DNA of 64,000 bases from Sphingomonas sp. BK235 (GCF_004345855.1 NZ_SLXN01000001.1:558001-622000), one strand, 5' to 3'. Positions 1 through 9,146 are shown, counted from the first letter of the stretch. Notes: generated from the sequence alone by a model not told the origin. Numbers and translations: made by a program.

Positions 1-64
1 CGAACAGGATGATCGCGAGCACCGGCAGCACGAAGCTCCAGGCGGTGCGCTCCTGTCGCGTCAT
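1..64 (-). CDS. Sugar ABC transporter permease, N-terminal fragment
   Basis: Only the first 21 codons lie in the window; they read MTRQERTAWSFVLPVLAIILF, a short basic cytoplasmic end running into a hydrophobic helix. This is the usual start of MalF/UgpA-type inner-membrane permeases. Its ATG overlaps the TGA of the upstream binding-protein gene as ATGA, so the two are probably translationally coupled and form one carbohydrate importer. The family assignment rests on the short N-terminus plus context and the rest of the gene is outside the window. Confidence 0.65.
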   Translation of the reverse strand, partial: MTRQERTAWSFVLPVLAIILF

Positions 65-1335
65 GTCAGCTGCCCCGCCTCGACCAGCGCGCGGCGCTTG
101 GCGAGCAGCCGGTCGACGCGCCCGTCCATCGCGACGAGCGCGGCGTCGATGCTGAGCTGGCCGCGGACCACGCGCTCGGCGATCAGCTGGACCTCGATGC
201 GGATCCGCTCCCACTCGACGATCATCGGCTCCCGCGTCGGATGGCGCATCTGCTCGGCGAAGGCGGCGAGCGCGGGCTGGCGCAGCTGCGGCGTGTCCCA
301 GGCGGCGGCGCGCGCGGGCAGGGTGCCGATCAGTCGCTGATAGGTCAGCTCGCTCGCGGGCGAGGTGAGGTGGCGCACCAGCGCCCAGGCGGCCTCGGGG
401 CGGCGGGAGCGCGCCGACACGCACAGGCTCGCCGCGATCCCCGACACGCGACCGGGGCCGCCGGGGCCGGGCATGCGCGCGGTGCTCCACAGCGCAACCG
501 GGATCTCGGCGGCGCGGCGGTGCAGGTCGAGCGTCAGCGTCGGGCCGTTGGGATAGACCGCGAAATAGCCCTGCGCGAAGGCGGCGACCGGGTCCTGCAT
601 CTCGGTCGACAGCGCCGGCGGGGCGAGCCGCTCGCGGAACAGCGAGACGTAGAAGGCGAGTGCGTCGCGGAAGCGCGGATCGCGGAAGTTGCCGCGCGTG
701 TCGCGTTCGCGCAGCGGCCGCGCGCCGGTCTGGCCGGCGAAGGTGAAGAGCGTGTCCCACCAGTTGAGCAGCATCAAGAAGGCATAGTCGTCGGGGGCGC
801 GCGCCTTGAGCCGCTGCCCCATGCGGCGCCACGAGTCCCAGTCCTCGGGCGGCGCCGCATAGCCGGCGCGCTCGAGCAGGTCGCGGCGGTAATATTGCAC
901 CTGCGGCGCGACCGACCAGGGCACCGCATGGGGCCGCCCGTCCGGTCCGGTGGCCGCGCTCACGCCGGGGAACAAGCCGGTGAGCAGCGCGCTATCGGTC
1001 ACCGGCGCGATCGCCCCGACCATCGCGAACTCGCCGACCCAGCCGTCCGGCAGCATGAACACGTCGGGCAGCGAGTCGCCGGCGTGCGCGGTGAGCAGCT
1101 TCTCGTGCGCGGCGGTCCAGGGCAACGTCTGCACGTCGACCGCGATCCCGGTCGCGCGCGTGAAGCCGGGCATGAGCATCGGCGAGTAATCGCCCTCGTA
1201 GCTCATCGCCCAGAGGCTCAGCGCCTCGGTGCGCCGCCGCGACGAGCAGGCAGGGAGCGCGGTGGCGATCAGGCCCGCCACGACCGAGCGCCGCGGCCAA
1301 CCCGCGGCACGCGCGAGATCCCCCCCGTATGTCAC
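61..1335 (-). CDS. ABC transporter sugar-binding lipoprotein (family 1 extracellular solute-binding protein)
   Basis: A 424-residue substrate-binding protein of a carbohydrate ABC importer, anchored to the periplasmic side of the inner membrane. The N-terminus has a twin-arginine-like WPRRSVVAG segment, a hydrophobic stretch and a lipobox ending ALPAC (Cys about residue 30), followed by a typical solute-binding fold with WAMSYEGDYSPML near residue 42 and a Trp/Tyr-rich ligand region (LNWWDTLFTFAGQTGARP). The start is a GTG and is not certain. It precedes and overlaps the permease gene and is divergent from the TonB receptor, which suggests a shared sugar substrate. The actual sugar cannot be told from sequence. 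Confidence 0.85.
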   Translation of the reverse strand: MTYGGDLARAAGWPRRSVVAGLIATALPACSSRRRTEALSLWAMSYEGDYSPMLMPGFTRATGIAVDVQTLPWTAAHEKLLTAHAGDSLPDVFMLPDGWVGEFAMVGAIAPVTDSALLTGLFPGVSAATGPDGRPHAVPWSVAPQVQYYRRDLLERAGYAAPPEDWDSWRRMGQRLKARAPDDYAFLMLLNWWDTLFTFAGQTGARPLRERDTRGNFRDPRFRDALAFYVSLFRERLAPPALSTEMQDPVAAFAQGYFAVYPNGPTLTLDLHRRAAEIPVALWSTARMPGPGGPGRVSGIAASLCVSARSRRPEAAWALVRHLTSPASELTYQRLIGTLPARAAAWDTPQLRQPALAAFAEQMRHPTREPMIVEWERIRIEVQLIAERVVRGQLSIDAALVAMDGRVDRLLAKRRALVEAGQLT

Positions 1336-1368
1336 GCTACATCAACGTCTTGCCTCGAGAACAGTTGC

Positions 1369-1378
1369 CGAACGTTCG
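1369..1378. promoter_or_regulatory. Palindrome in the divergent sugar-locus promoter region
   Basis: The 133-bp gap between the binding-protein gene and the TonB receptor must hold both promoters. It contains the perfect 10-bp palindrome CGAACGTTCG, flanked by a wider inverted pair AGTTGC (1363-1368) and GCAACT (1388-1393). A LacI- or GntR-type repressor site is a reasonable reading, but no regulator gene is in view and this is inference. Confidence 0.35.
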
Positions 1379-1468
1379 TAACATTCCGCAACTTTTCAGC
1401 ACAATCGGCGTTGTCGCACCAAACAGAAAGCCGGTGGAGCCAACCGGCGCGATCGAGGGGGAAAGAGG

Positions 1469-4453
1469 ATGTCGTCTCCGATGACGTCGCGCGCGATGAT
1501 GCTCGCGGGCGTGTTCGCCACCGTCGGCGCGATGCCCGCGCGCGGCCAGGCGCAGACCGCGCCGCCGCCCGAGGCCGCGCCCGTCACGCCCACCGGCCCC
1601 GACACCGCTGCCGCCGGATCGAGCGAGGACGTCATCGTCACCGGCTCGCGGATCGCCCGGCCGGACTATGAGGCGCCCAACCCGATCGTCTCGCTTGACA
1701 GCGATCGCATCCAGCAATCCGGCAACACCAACGTCACCAGCTTCCTCCAGCGCGTGCCCGCGCTGAGCCGCTCGCTCGACAATGCCGACAGCGCGGGGCC
1801 GAACCGCCCCGACAACCAGCTCTTCGGCGCGGCGGGGCTCAACCTGCTCGATCTGCGCGGGCTCGGCGCGGCGCGAACGTTGGTGCTGGTCAACGGCCGC
1901 CGCCACGTCGCCGGCCAGATCGACACCGCCGCGGTCGATATCAACGCGATCCCGACCGACCTGATCGAGCGGGTCGACGTGCTCACCGGCGGCGCCTCGG
2001 CGGTGTACGGCGCCGACGGCGTGTCGGGCGTGGTCAATTTCATCCTCAAGCGCGACTTCGACGGCGTCGCGGGCCGCACCCAGTTCGGCATCTCCGAGCA
2101 GGGTGATGCGGGCAACCGCTTCGCCTCGCTGATCGCGGGCAAGAATTTCGCGGGTGGGCACGGCAACGTCACCGCTTATTACGAGTATAACGCCGACGAC
2201 CCGCTCCAGAACGACGACCGTTCCTTCCTGCGGCGCCAGAACCGGCTCTACACCGTGTCGAACCCCGCTTATGCCGGGCCGGGCTCGGGGACTTACCAGC
2301 AGGTGTTGGCGGGCGACCTGCGCTACCCCGGCGGCTCGCCCGCGGGCGTGATCGACATCGGCGGCACGCTCTACAACGGCGACGGCTCGCTCTATGACCC
2401 CGGTACCGACGCGGGGGGCGGCTTCGCCAGCGGCGGCAGCGCCACCCCGGTCGCGGGCTATGTCGGCGACCTGCTGCCCAAGACCGAGCGCCACGCGGTC
2501 AACCTGCTGACCCACTATGATGTCTCGGACGCGTTCCAGCTCAGCCTGGAGGGCAAGTTCGTCCAGTCGACCGCCACCACCTTCGGTGGCTTCACCGGCA
2601 ATTACACCGGCGACTTCACGCTCGATAATCCCTATCTGCCGACCAACCTGCGCGACGCCGCGCTGGCCAACGCGCAGCGCGTGATCTCGTCCAACCGCAA
2701 CAACACCGATTTCCCGCGCACCGGCGAGAGCGACCGCCGCCGCACGTGGCGCGGTGTGATCGCGGCCACCGGCGCGGTGAGCGACCATGCGCGCTACGAC
2801 GTCTCCTACACCTACGGCCAGACCGACGTGCGGATCACCAAGCTCAACGATCGCTGGGAGGACCGCTATTACGCCGCGCTCGACGTGGTGACCGATCCCT
2901 CCACCGGTCGCCCGACGTGCCGCTCCAACCTCGACCCCGCCGCGGTGCAGGTGCCGACGGTCAGCTTCACGCCGGGGCCGAACAGCGGCTGTCTCCCGAT
3001 CAACACCTTCGGGGTCAACGTCACCGATCCGGCGGCGCTGGCCTGGGCCACCAACAACAATGTCAGCAGCGCGCGCGTCACCCAGTCGGTCGCGAGCGCG
3101 GCGCTGACGGGCGACTTCGGCGCGCTGTTCGCGCTGCCGGGCGGGCCGGTGAAGTTCGCGCTCGGGGGCGAATATCGTCGCGAGACTAGCCGGTTCGAGC
3201 CCAACAGCTTCCTCACCGGGGAGCAATGGTACCAATATGACGAGGGCAACAAGTTCGATCCCACCTTCGTGATCGCGCCGTCGCGCGGCGCCTTCCATGT
3301 CTGGGAGGTGTTCGGCGAGGTCGACGTGCCGCTGCTGCGCGACCGGCCGTTCTTCGAGACGCTGTCGGTCGGGGCGGCGGGCCGCTATTCCGACTATTCG
3401 ACGATCGGCAGCACCAAGGCCTATCAGTTCAACGGCGTCTGGGCGCCGGTGCGCGACATCAGCTTCCGCGGCAGCTACAGCCAGGCGGTGCGCGCGCCCA
3501 ATATCGGCGAGCTGTTCGCGCCGGTTGGGCCGACCACCAACTTCTTCTCCGACCCGTGCTATGTCGAGAACCGCAACGCCGGCACCTCGACCCGCGCCGC
3601 CAATTGCGTGGCGCTGGTGAGCGGGCTGGGCGCCGACCCGGCGAGCTTCACCGCCGCCAACAACCCCGACGCGGCGGTGCTGATCAACGGCTCGCGCAGC
3701 GGCAACCCGGGGCTGAAGGAGGAGACCGCGCGCACCTGGACCGCGGGCACGGTGCTGCGCCCGCGCTTCCTTCCCGGGCTGACCGTCTCGGCCGACTGGT
3801 ACGACATCCGCCTGCGCGACGCGATCAGCGTCGCCGACGCCAACACGATCGCGAATCTGTGCGTCGACCAGCCGACGACCGACAACGTCTATTGCGCCGC
3901 GATCCGGCGGCGCCAGGGGACGGGCTATATCAACGGCTATACGGTGCAGCCGCAGAACGTCGCGCAGTTCGCGACCGCGGGGCTCGACGTCAACGTCAGC
4001 TACACGCTGCGCACCGCGTCCGCGGGCGTGTTCGATATCCGCCTCGTCGGTGGCTATCTCCACAAGCTCCAGCAGATCGCCACGCCGGGCGCGCAGGTGG
4101 AGGATCAGGTGGATCAGCCCAATCGGCCCAAGTTCAACTTCATCTTCTCGCCGACCTGGACGATCAGCGCGGTGACTCTGAGCTACAATCTGCGCTGGTT
4201 CGACGCGACCCGCCGCTTCGCCAAGCTGACCACCGACACCAACCCCGATTACGCACCGGCCTCGCTGCTCCGCTACAAGGAGCTGTGGCAGCATGACGTC
4301 CAGGTGCAATTGGCGGTCGAGGACGGCGTCGGCTTCTACGTCGGCGTCAACAATCTCGCGAACCAGCGGCCGTCAGTGGATTCGGTCGATCAGCCGATCT
4401 CGCCGCTCGGCCGCTATGTCTATGCCGGTGCCAGGGTGCGGTTCGGCGCCTGA
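1469..4453 (+). CDS. TonB-dependent outer-membrane receptor
   Basis: A 994-residue TonB-dependent receptor. A signal peptide (about residues 1-28, ending ARGQAQ) is followed by a TonB-box-like EDVIVTGSRI near residue 52, a plug domain (LDLRGLGAARTLVLVNGRR and VDVLTGGASAVYGADGVSGVVNFI), and a long beta-barrel ending in YVYAGARVRFGA. This arrangement is typical of the large sphingomonad receptors for oligosaccharides and other polymers. A strong GGGGAAAGAGG ribosome-binding site precedes the ATG. The divergent sugar importer and the downstream GH43 enzyme suggest it takes up a glycan fragment; that is inference, as receptor sequence alone does not give the ligand. Confidence 0.92.
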   Translation: MSSPMTSRAMMLAGVFATVGAMPARGQAQTAPPPEAAPVTPTGPDTAAAGSSEDVIVTGSRIARPDYEAPNPIVSLDSDRIQQSGNTNVTSFLQRVPALSRSLDNADSAGPNRPDNQLFGAAGLNLLDLRGLGAARTLVLVNGRRHVAGQIDTAAVDINAIPTDLIERVDVLTGGASAVYGADGVSGVVNFILKRDFDGVAGRTQFGISEQGDAGNRFASLIAGKNFAGGHGNVTAYYEYNADDPLQNDDRSFLRRQNRLYTVSNPAYAGPGSGTYQQVLAGDLRYPGGSPAGVIDIGGTLYNGDGSLYDPGTDAGGGFASGGSATPVAGYVGDLLPKTERHAVNLLTHYDVSDAFQLSLEGKFVQSTATTFGGFTGNYTGDFTLDNPYLPTNLRDAALANAQRVISSNRNNTDFPRTGESDRRRTWRGVIAATGAVSDHARYDVSYTYGQTDVRITKLNDRWEDRYYAALDVVTDPSTGRPTCRSNLDPAAVQVPTVSFTPGPNSGCLPINTFGVNVTDPAALAWATNNNVSSARVTQSVASAALTGDFGALFALPGGPVKFALGGEYRRETSRFEPNSFLTGEQWYQYDEGNKFDPTFVIAPSRGAFHVWEVFGEVDVPLLRDRPFFETLSVGAAGRYSDYSTIGSTKAYQFNGVWAPVRDISFRGSYSQAVRAPNIGELFAPVGPTTNFFSDPCYVENRNAGTSTRAANCVALVSGLGADPASFTAANNPDAAVLINGSRSGNPGLKEETARTWTAGTVLRPRFLPGLTVSADWYDIRLRDAISVADANTIANLCVDQPTTDNVYCAAIRRRQGTGYINGYTVQPQNVAQFATAGLDVNVSYTLRTASAGVFDIRLVGGYLHKLQQIATPGAQVEDQVDQPNRPKFNFIFSPTWTISAVTLSYNLRWFDATRRFAKLTTDTNPDYAPASLLRYKELWQHDVQVQLAVEDGVGFYVGVNNLANQRPSVDSVDQPISPLGRYVYAGARVRFGA

Positions 4454-4569
4454 CCGGGGCGCGTCGTGACCCGCGATGGCGGCGCGCGCCACGGACCGCT
4501 TGTCTGACCGACAGCCCGATGCTCCGCTCCGACCGCACGCACCGATAGCGGGCGGGCGGCGGGAGAGCG

Positions 4570-5952
4570 ATGATGGGGCGAGGGTGGATCGGCTTGGGTG
4601 CGCTGGCGATGGCGGCCGTCGCACGGGCGCAGGCACCGGCGGGGCCGATCAACAACGGCTCGCCGTTCACGACGGTCACGGGGGAGGTCGTGCAGGCGCA
4701 TGGCGCCGGCGTCATCAAGGTCGGCGCTTATTACTATCTGCTCGGTGAGAACCGCGACGGCTATCGCTTCAAGGCCGTGTCGATGTACCGCTCGACCGAC
4801 CTGCGGCGCTGGGAGTTCCGCCGCGACATCCTGACCAGTGCGAGCGCGCCGAGCCTCAGGGTCGCCAATGTCGAGCGCCCCAAGGTGATCTACAACGCCG
4901 CCACCCGCAGATACGTGCTCTGGGCGCACAAGGAGAATGGCGAGAATTACAACGAGGCGCGCGTCGTGGTGGCGACGTCGGACACGGTCGACGGCGATTA
5001 TGTCTATCAGCGCGAGTTCCGTCCGCTCGATCATGAATCGCGCGACATGACCCTGTTCGTCGACGACGACGGCAGCGCCTATCTGATCTCCGCCGCGGCG
5101 AACAACTACGATCTCAACATCTACCGGCTGACCGAGGATTACACCGCGATCGCCGCGCTGGTGACGGTGATCAAGGGCTATCACCGCGAGGCGCCCGCGC
5201 TGTTCAAGCGCGACGGCACCTATTTCCTCGTCACGTCGGGCGCGACGGGCTGGAATCCCAATCGCGCCAGCTACCAGACCGCTGCGGCGATGGCCGGGCC
5301 CTGGACCGCGCCGAGCTACATCAGCGACCCGCGCACGTACAATTCGCAGCCGACCTTCGTGCTGCCGGTGACGGGGTCTGCGGGCACCTCCTATCTGTAT
5401 CTCGGCGACCGCTGGGCGCCCGCGACCGGGCAGCAGCCCAACGACTCCACCTATGTCTGGCTGCCGCTGACCTTCCCGACCGCGACCTCGGTCGAGCTTC
5501 CCGGCGCGTCGCAGATCACGGTCGATACCGCGGCGGGGACGGTGGCGCTCGGCCATGCGGGCACGACGCTGGCGACGCTGCGCTCGGCGTCGCGCCGGGC
5601 GTGCGCCCGCGTCGCCGATCAGTCGCGCAGCTATGAGGCGGGGGTGATCGCATCGGATTGTCGCCGCGACCCCGGGGCGCTGGTGGAGGCCCGCGCCGAG
5701 GGCGCCGACCTGCGCTATGTCTTCCAGCACAGCGGTCTGTGCCTCGCCGAGGCGAAGTCCACCGCCGAGGTGGTCCAGACCGACTGCACCGTCGGCACGC
5801 GCGCCGCCTGGTCGATGGCGTCGGGACGGCTCCTCAATCGCGCCAGCGGACGCTGTCTCGTCGTCGCGGGCGATCCGCGCGCGCGCGGCGGCAAGCTCGT
5901 CACCGAAGCCTGCGGTTCCGGCGACGATGAGCGCTGGATCCTGGTGTCATGA
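4570..5952 (+). CDS. Secreted GH43-type glycosidase (exo-beta-1,3-galactanase-like) with ricin-type lectin domain
   Basis: A 460-residue protein with a signal peptide (ends ARAQAP) and a five-bladed GH43-type beta-propeller (about residues 28-330). Segments AHGAGVIKVGAYYYLLGEN, VERPKVIYN and HREAPALF resemble the exo-beta-1,3-galactanase subfamily of GH43; the two glutamates in VERPKV and HREAPA would be the pKa modulator and general acid. The canonical N-terminal catalytic-base aspartate of GH43 is not seen, as is also the case in that subfamily. The C-terminal 115 residues are cysteine-containing and look like a ricin B-type carbohydrate-binding module (repeats ending SMASG and RWILVS). It follows the TonB receptor by 116 bp and is probably co-transcribed. 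Substrate is inferred. Confidence 0.8.
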   Translation: MMGRGWIGLGALAMAAVARAQAPAGPINNGSPFTTVTGEVVQAHGAGVIKVGAYYYLLGENRDGYRFKAVSMYRSTDLRRWEFRRDILTSASAPSLRVANVERPKVIYNAATRRYVLWAHKENGENYNEARVVVATSDTVDGDYVYQREFRPLDHESRDMTLFVDDDGSAYLISAAANNYDLNIYRLTEDYTAIAALVTVIKGYHREAPALFKRDGTYFLVTSGATGWNPNRASYQTAAAMAGPWTAPSYISDPRTYNSQPTFVLPVTGSAGTSYLYLGDRWAPATGQQPNDSTYVWLPLTFPTATSVELPGASQITVDTAAGTVALGHAGTTLATLRSASRRACARVADQSRSYEAGVIASDCRRDPGALVEARAEGADLRYVFQHSGLCLAEAKSTAEVVQTDCTVGTRAAWSMASGRLLNRASGRCLVVAGDPRARGGKLVTEACGSGDDERWILVS

Positions 5953-5995
5953 GCGGCGGGCGCGGAGCCTCCCCGATGCCGACGCGCGCGCTGGC

Positions 5996-6526
5996 CTATA
6001 GATGCCGCTTGCCCAGCTTCCGCGCTAGCGTCCGCCGGTGCATCCCCAACCGCCGTGCCGCCTCGGAGACGTTGAAGCCGCAGTCCGCCAGCGTCTGGTG
6101 GATGTGCTCCCATTCCAGCGTGCGGAGCGAGGTGGGATGCGCCACCAGCTCGACCGAGGCGTCACCCTCGCCCGAGGCCTGGAAGGCCGCCTCGATATCG
6201 TCCGAATTGGCCGGCTTGGACAAATAGTTGGTCGCCCCCAGCTTCACCGCCTCCACCGCGGTGGCGATGCTGGCGAAGCCGGTGAGCACCACGATCCGCA
6301 TCGCCGGATCGATCGCGTGGAGCCGCTCGACGCAGGTCAGCCCCGAGGCATGGCCGAGCCGCAGGTCGACCACCGCATGGTCCGGCTTCAGCTCAGCCGC
6401 GGCGGCATCGAGCTCCTCCGGATCGGTGATCGCGCGCACCTGATAGCCGCGGCGCTCGAACGAGCGCGCCAGCGTGCGCGCGAACACCGCGTCGTCCTCG
6501 ATGATCAGCAGGCGGCGCGCGCTCAT
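5996..6526 (-). CDS. regA: Redox response regulator RegA/PrrA/ActR family
   Basis: A 176-residue two-component regulator of the RegA (PrrA, ActR, RoxR) family. The receiver domain occupies residues 1-120 with the phosphoacceptor Asp54 in VVDLRLG and the Lys in LSKPAN; the C-terminus (about 135-176) is a Fis-type helix-turn-helix, FNVSEAARRLGMHRRTLARKL. The start was chosen at MSARRLL because it overlaps the kinase stop codon by 4 nt; longer upstream reading frames lie inside regB. In related bacteria this protein controls respiration, photosynthesis and carbon or nitrogen fixation in response to quinone redox state. The neighbouring quinol oxidase is an obvious candidate target. Confidence 0.93.
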   Translation of the reverse strand: MSARRLLIIEDDAVFARTLARSFERRGYQVRAITDPEELDAAAAELKPDHAVVDLRLGHASGLTCVERLHAIDPAMRIVVLTGFASIATAVEAVKLGATNYLSKPANSDDIEAAFQASGEGDASVELVAHPTSLRTLEWEHIHQTLADCGFNVSEAARRLGMHRRTLARKLGKRHL

Positions 6527-7821
6527 GATGGCTCCTCCGGGATCGAGATCGCGGCGAGCGGCAAGGTCAGCGTCACCTCGCTGCCGCCGCGCTCGCGGTT
6601 GCGCGCCGACACCGTGCCGCCCAGGGTCCGCAGCACGTTGACCGCGAGGAACAGCCCGAGCCCGGCGCCGCGCCGCGCCTTGGTGCTGAGATAGGGCTTG
6701 CCCAGCCCGTCGAGGATCGACGGCGGGAAGCCGGTGCCGTCGTCGCGCACCGCCAGCACCAGCCGGTCGCCGTCCCACCAGGCGCACAGCGAGATCGTCT
6801 TCGCGCCCGCCTCGACCGCATTGTCGAGCAGGTTGGTGATCGTCTGCGCCAGCGCCTTGTCCGCGACGATGCGCGGGTCGCTCGTCATCAGATGCTCATA
6901 GGCCGCGGTCGGCCCCTTGCTCTCGTTCCACGAGTCGACGATCCCCGATAGGAAGGTGCGCAGCGTGGTGCGGACCGGGGCGTTGCCGCGCACCTCGCCC
7001 GAGGCGAGCAGCACCTGGCTGAGGATGTCCTTGCAGCGGGTCACCTCGGCGCGCATGTCGTCGAGATCGGCGAGCAGGGCGGGCGAGCGCGCGATCGCGG
7101 GCTCGCGCGCCCAGTCACCCAGCATCACCGCGATCGAGCTGAGCGGCGTGCCCAGCTCGTGCGCGGCGCCGCTGGCGAGCAGCCCCATGCGCACGATATG
7201 CTCCTCCTCGGCGGCGCGCTGGCGCAGCGCGGCGAGGCGCGCGTCATGCTCGGACACGTTGCGGACGATGCGCGTGACGAACAGCGCCAGCAGCGTCGCG
7301 GTCAGCGTGAAGTTGAACCAGCTCGCCGCGACATAGGGGACCGAGAGTTCGGACGCCCAGAGGCGCGGGAGGGGGAAGGGCGGGGCGGCCCAGGCGAGCC
7401 AGGCGAACAAGGTGCAGGTGATCACCACCATCGCCCAGCTCGTCCAGCCGCGCAGCAGCAGCGCGGCGATGACGACCTGGAGCAGGAAGAGCGTGACGAA
7501 CGGGTTGCTCACCCCGCCGCTGAGATAGAGCTGGGTGGTGAGGCAGGCGACGTCGACCAGCAGGGTCGCGAACAGAGCGGCGTTGGTGATCGGGCGGCGC
7601 TCGACGACCTGGTTGACCGCGACGTTGAGCGCGACCAGCACCGCCAGCGCGCCGAGCATCGGCACCAGCGGCAGATGCACGCCGACGACGAAATGGACCA
7701 GCAGGATCGCGGCGAGCTGCCCCGCCACCGCGAGCCAGCGCAGCAGCGCGAGCAGGCGGACGTTGCGTCCGCCCGGTCCGCCGCGCGCGAGCGGTCCGAG
7801 CATGTTGGCGAGGTGCGGCAT
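6523..7821 (-). CDS. regB: Redox-sensing histidine kinase RegB/PrrB/ActS family
   Basis: A 432-residue membrane histidine kinase with six transmembrane helices (about residues 22-185). It has the RegB quinone-binding motif GGVSNPF (102-108), an H-box GAAHELGTPLSSI with phosphorylated His221, and Cys263 in EVTRCKDI, which corresponds to the redox-active cysteine of Rhodobacter RegB. The N-box (NLLDNAVEAG) and G-boxes (DDGTGFPP, GAGLGLFL) are intact, so it should be an active kinase/phosphatase. It is transcribed ahead of regA and overlaps it by 4 nt. Confidence 0.94.
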   Translation of the reverse strand: MPHLANMLGPLARGGPGGRNVRLLALLRWLAVAGQLAAILLVHFVVGVHLPLVPMLGALAVLVALNVAVNQVVERRPITNAALFATLLVDVACLTTQLYLSGGVSNPFVTLFLLQVVIAALLLRGWTSWAMVVITCTLFAWLAWAAPPFPLPRLWASELSVPYVAASWFNFTLTATLLALFVTRIVRNVSEHDARLAALRQRAAEEEHIVRMGLLASGAAHELGTPLSSIAVMLGDWAREPAIARSPALLADLDDMRAEVTRCKDILSQVLLASGEVRGNAPVRTTLRTFLSGIVDSWNESKGPTAAYEHLMTSDPRIVADKALAQTITNLLDNAVEAGAKTISLCAWWDGDRLVLAVRDDGTGFPPSILDGLGKPYLSTKARRGAGLGLFLAVNVLRTLGGTVSARNRERGGSEVTLTLPLAAISIPEEPS

Positions 7822-7893
7822 GAGGTTAGTCTAATGGGTTTCGTGGGCGCGTGACATGGCGTTGCAGCGTGTACGATGTCGAACAGGACGTTC

Positions 7894-7988
7894 CGTCATC
7901 CCGGACGTGTTCCGGGATCCACCGACCCGCACACGCACGGGCCAATGGCCGGCGGCGACGTGGACCCCGGAACAGGTCCGGGGTGACG
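7894..7988. repeat. Palindromic repeat element, copy 1 (CGTCATCCCGG type)
   Basis: A 95-bp inverted element in the 216-bp gap between regB and the SURF1 gene. It begins CGTCATCCCGGACGTG and ends GGTCCGGGGTGACG, with inner GGATCC-like arms. The terminal arms can pair as a long hairpin. It may end the cyo transcript before regB, but since the same element occurs in non-terminal positions elsewhere, that is not its defining role. Confidence 0.85.
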
Positions 7989-8037
7989 GTGCGCCACGAT
8001 GATAGCGCAAGCGCGTGATGCAGGACGGCCGAGCCGC

Positions 8038-8721
8038 TCACGCGTCCCGCGGCGCGCGCGCGATCCGGTACGCGAGATAGGCCATCATCGCCGCCAGCGT
8101 GAACCAGGTCAGCGCGTAGATCAGATGGGTGTTGCGGAAGCGGACCACCGTCAGCCCGCCGCGCGGCCAGCCGGTCGCCCCGCCCGCATCGGCGTCGATG
8201 AAATAGGGCGCGACCGCACCCAGCCGCCGCGCGCGCGCGATCGCGTCGGTGTCGCGCGAGTACCAGCGATCCGCCGCGGGATCGTTGTCGCGCAGGAACG
8301 CGCCCTCGGGCTCGCTCACCCGCAGCAGGCCGGTGACGGTCGCCTCGCCAGTGGGCGCGCGGATCGCGGCGCGGTCGCCGCGCGGGACGAAGCCGCGGTT
8401 GATCAGGATCGTGCCCCCCGCGGTGTCGAGCGGGGCCAGCACCCAATAGCCGCCGCCCAGCTCGGTCACCGCCTGGACGAACACCGGCGCGGCGGCGCGC
8501 CAGCGCCCGGTGGCGCGCACGCGGAGATAGGCGCTGTCGTCGTCGATCGTGCGCCACGCCGCGCGCGGCGGCGGGGCGACCGGCGCCGCGGCGAGGCGGC
8601 GCTCGACCCGGTCGATCAGCGCCAGCTTCCACGCGCGCCGCTCGACCTGCCACACGCCCAGCCCGGCGAGCAGCGCGGTGGCGAGCACCGCGAGCGCCAG
8701 GAAGACGTACCGCCGCGTCAC
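8038..8721 (-). CDS. SURF1 family oxidase assembly protein
   Basis: A 227-residue inner-membrane SURF1-family protein, which helps insert heme into heme-copper oxidases. One transmembrane helix lies at residues 5-22 (ending LGVWQVERR, the family's conserved GxWQ..R), another near 205-222 (FTLAAMMAYLAYR), with a periplasmic domain containing VNRG-like LINRGFVP. The start is a GTG that overlaps the cyoD stop codon (GTGA), giving a protein of normal SURF1 length; longer frames lie in cyoD. It is the last gene of the cyo operon, so it probably serves the bo3-type oxidase here. Confidence 0.9.
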   Translation of the reverse strand: MTRRYVFLALAVLATALLAGLGVWQVERRAWKLALIDRVERRLAAAPVAPPPRAAWRTIDDDSAYLRVRATGRWRAAAPVFVQAVTELGGGYWVLAPLDTAGGTILINRGFVPRGDRAAIRAPTGEATVTGLLRVSEPEGAFLRDNDPAADRWYSRDTDAIARARRLGAVAPYFIDADAGGATGWPRGGLTVVRFRNTHLIYALTWFTLAAMMAYLAYRIARAPRDA

Positions 8722-9146
8722 ATGCCTGCGCCGGACATCTCCGCCTGCATCTGCGGCATCATGTTGATGTTCATGTGATACATCACCCAGAGCGAGCCGG
8801 CGATCACGATCACCACGATGATCACGGTGAAGATCAGCGCCAACATGGTCCAGCCCGCCTCGGACTTGGTGTTCATGTGCAGGAAGTAGATCATGTGGAC
8901 GACGATCTGCACCATCGCCAGCGCCATCACGATCCCCGCGGTCACCCGCGCGTCCGCGATCGCCCCCGTCATCACCAGCGCGAAGGCGGGCGCGGTGAGC
9001 AGCACCGAGAGCAGGAAGCCGATCCAATACCCCTTGCGCGAGCCATGCGCGGCGCCGCCGTGCGGGTCGTCGTGCCCGTGGCCGTCCCCCTGCCCGTGGC
9101 TGTGCGCGTGATCGGCGGCGTGGCCGTGATGCGTGTCGGCGCTCAT
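8718..9146 (-). CDS. cyoD: Cytochrome bo3 ubiquinol oxidase subunit IV with His-rich N-terminus
   Basis: A 142-residue CyoD subunit with three transmembrane helices in the second part (YWIGFLLSVLLTAPAFALVM, GIVMALAMVQIVVHMIYFLHM and MLALIFTVIIVVIVIAGSLWV). CyoD is the small assembly subunit of the proton-pumping quinol oxidase. The first 40 residues are unusual: about twelve histidines among Asp and Gly (HHGHAADHAHSHGQGDGHGH), a metal-binding-like tail not needed for the fold. The start overlaps the cyoC stop by 1 nt (TGATG); a longer reading frame upstream is part of cyoC. Confidence 0.93.
   Translation of the reverse strand: MSADTHHGHAADHAHSHGQGDGHGHDDPHGGAAHGSRKGYWIGFLLSVLLTAPAFALVMTGAIADARVTAGIVMALAMVQIVVHMIYFLHMNTKSEAGWTMLALIFTVIIVVIVIAGSLWVMYHMNINMMPQMQAEMSGAGM

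Noticed and set aside
1337-4309. A 990-codon minus-strand frame
   Set aside because: Antisense shadow of the TonB receptor, with composition typical of such frames.
7894-7988. Intrinsic terminators made of the CGTCATCC repeats
   Set aside because: Copies occur inside genes and operons and have no U-run, so the repeat is not primarily a terminator, though some may act as one.
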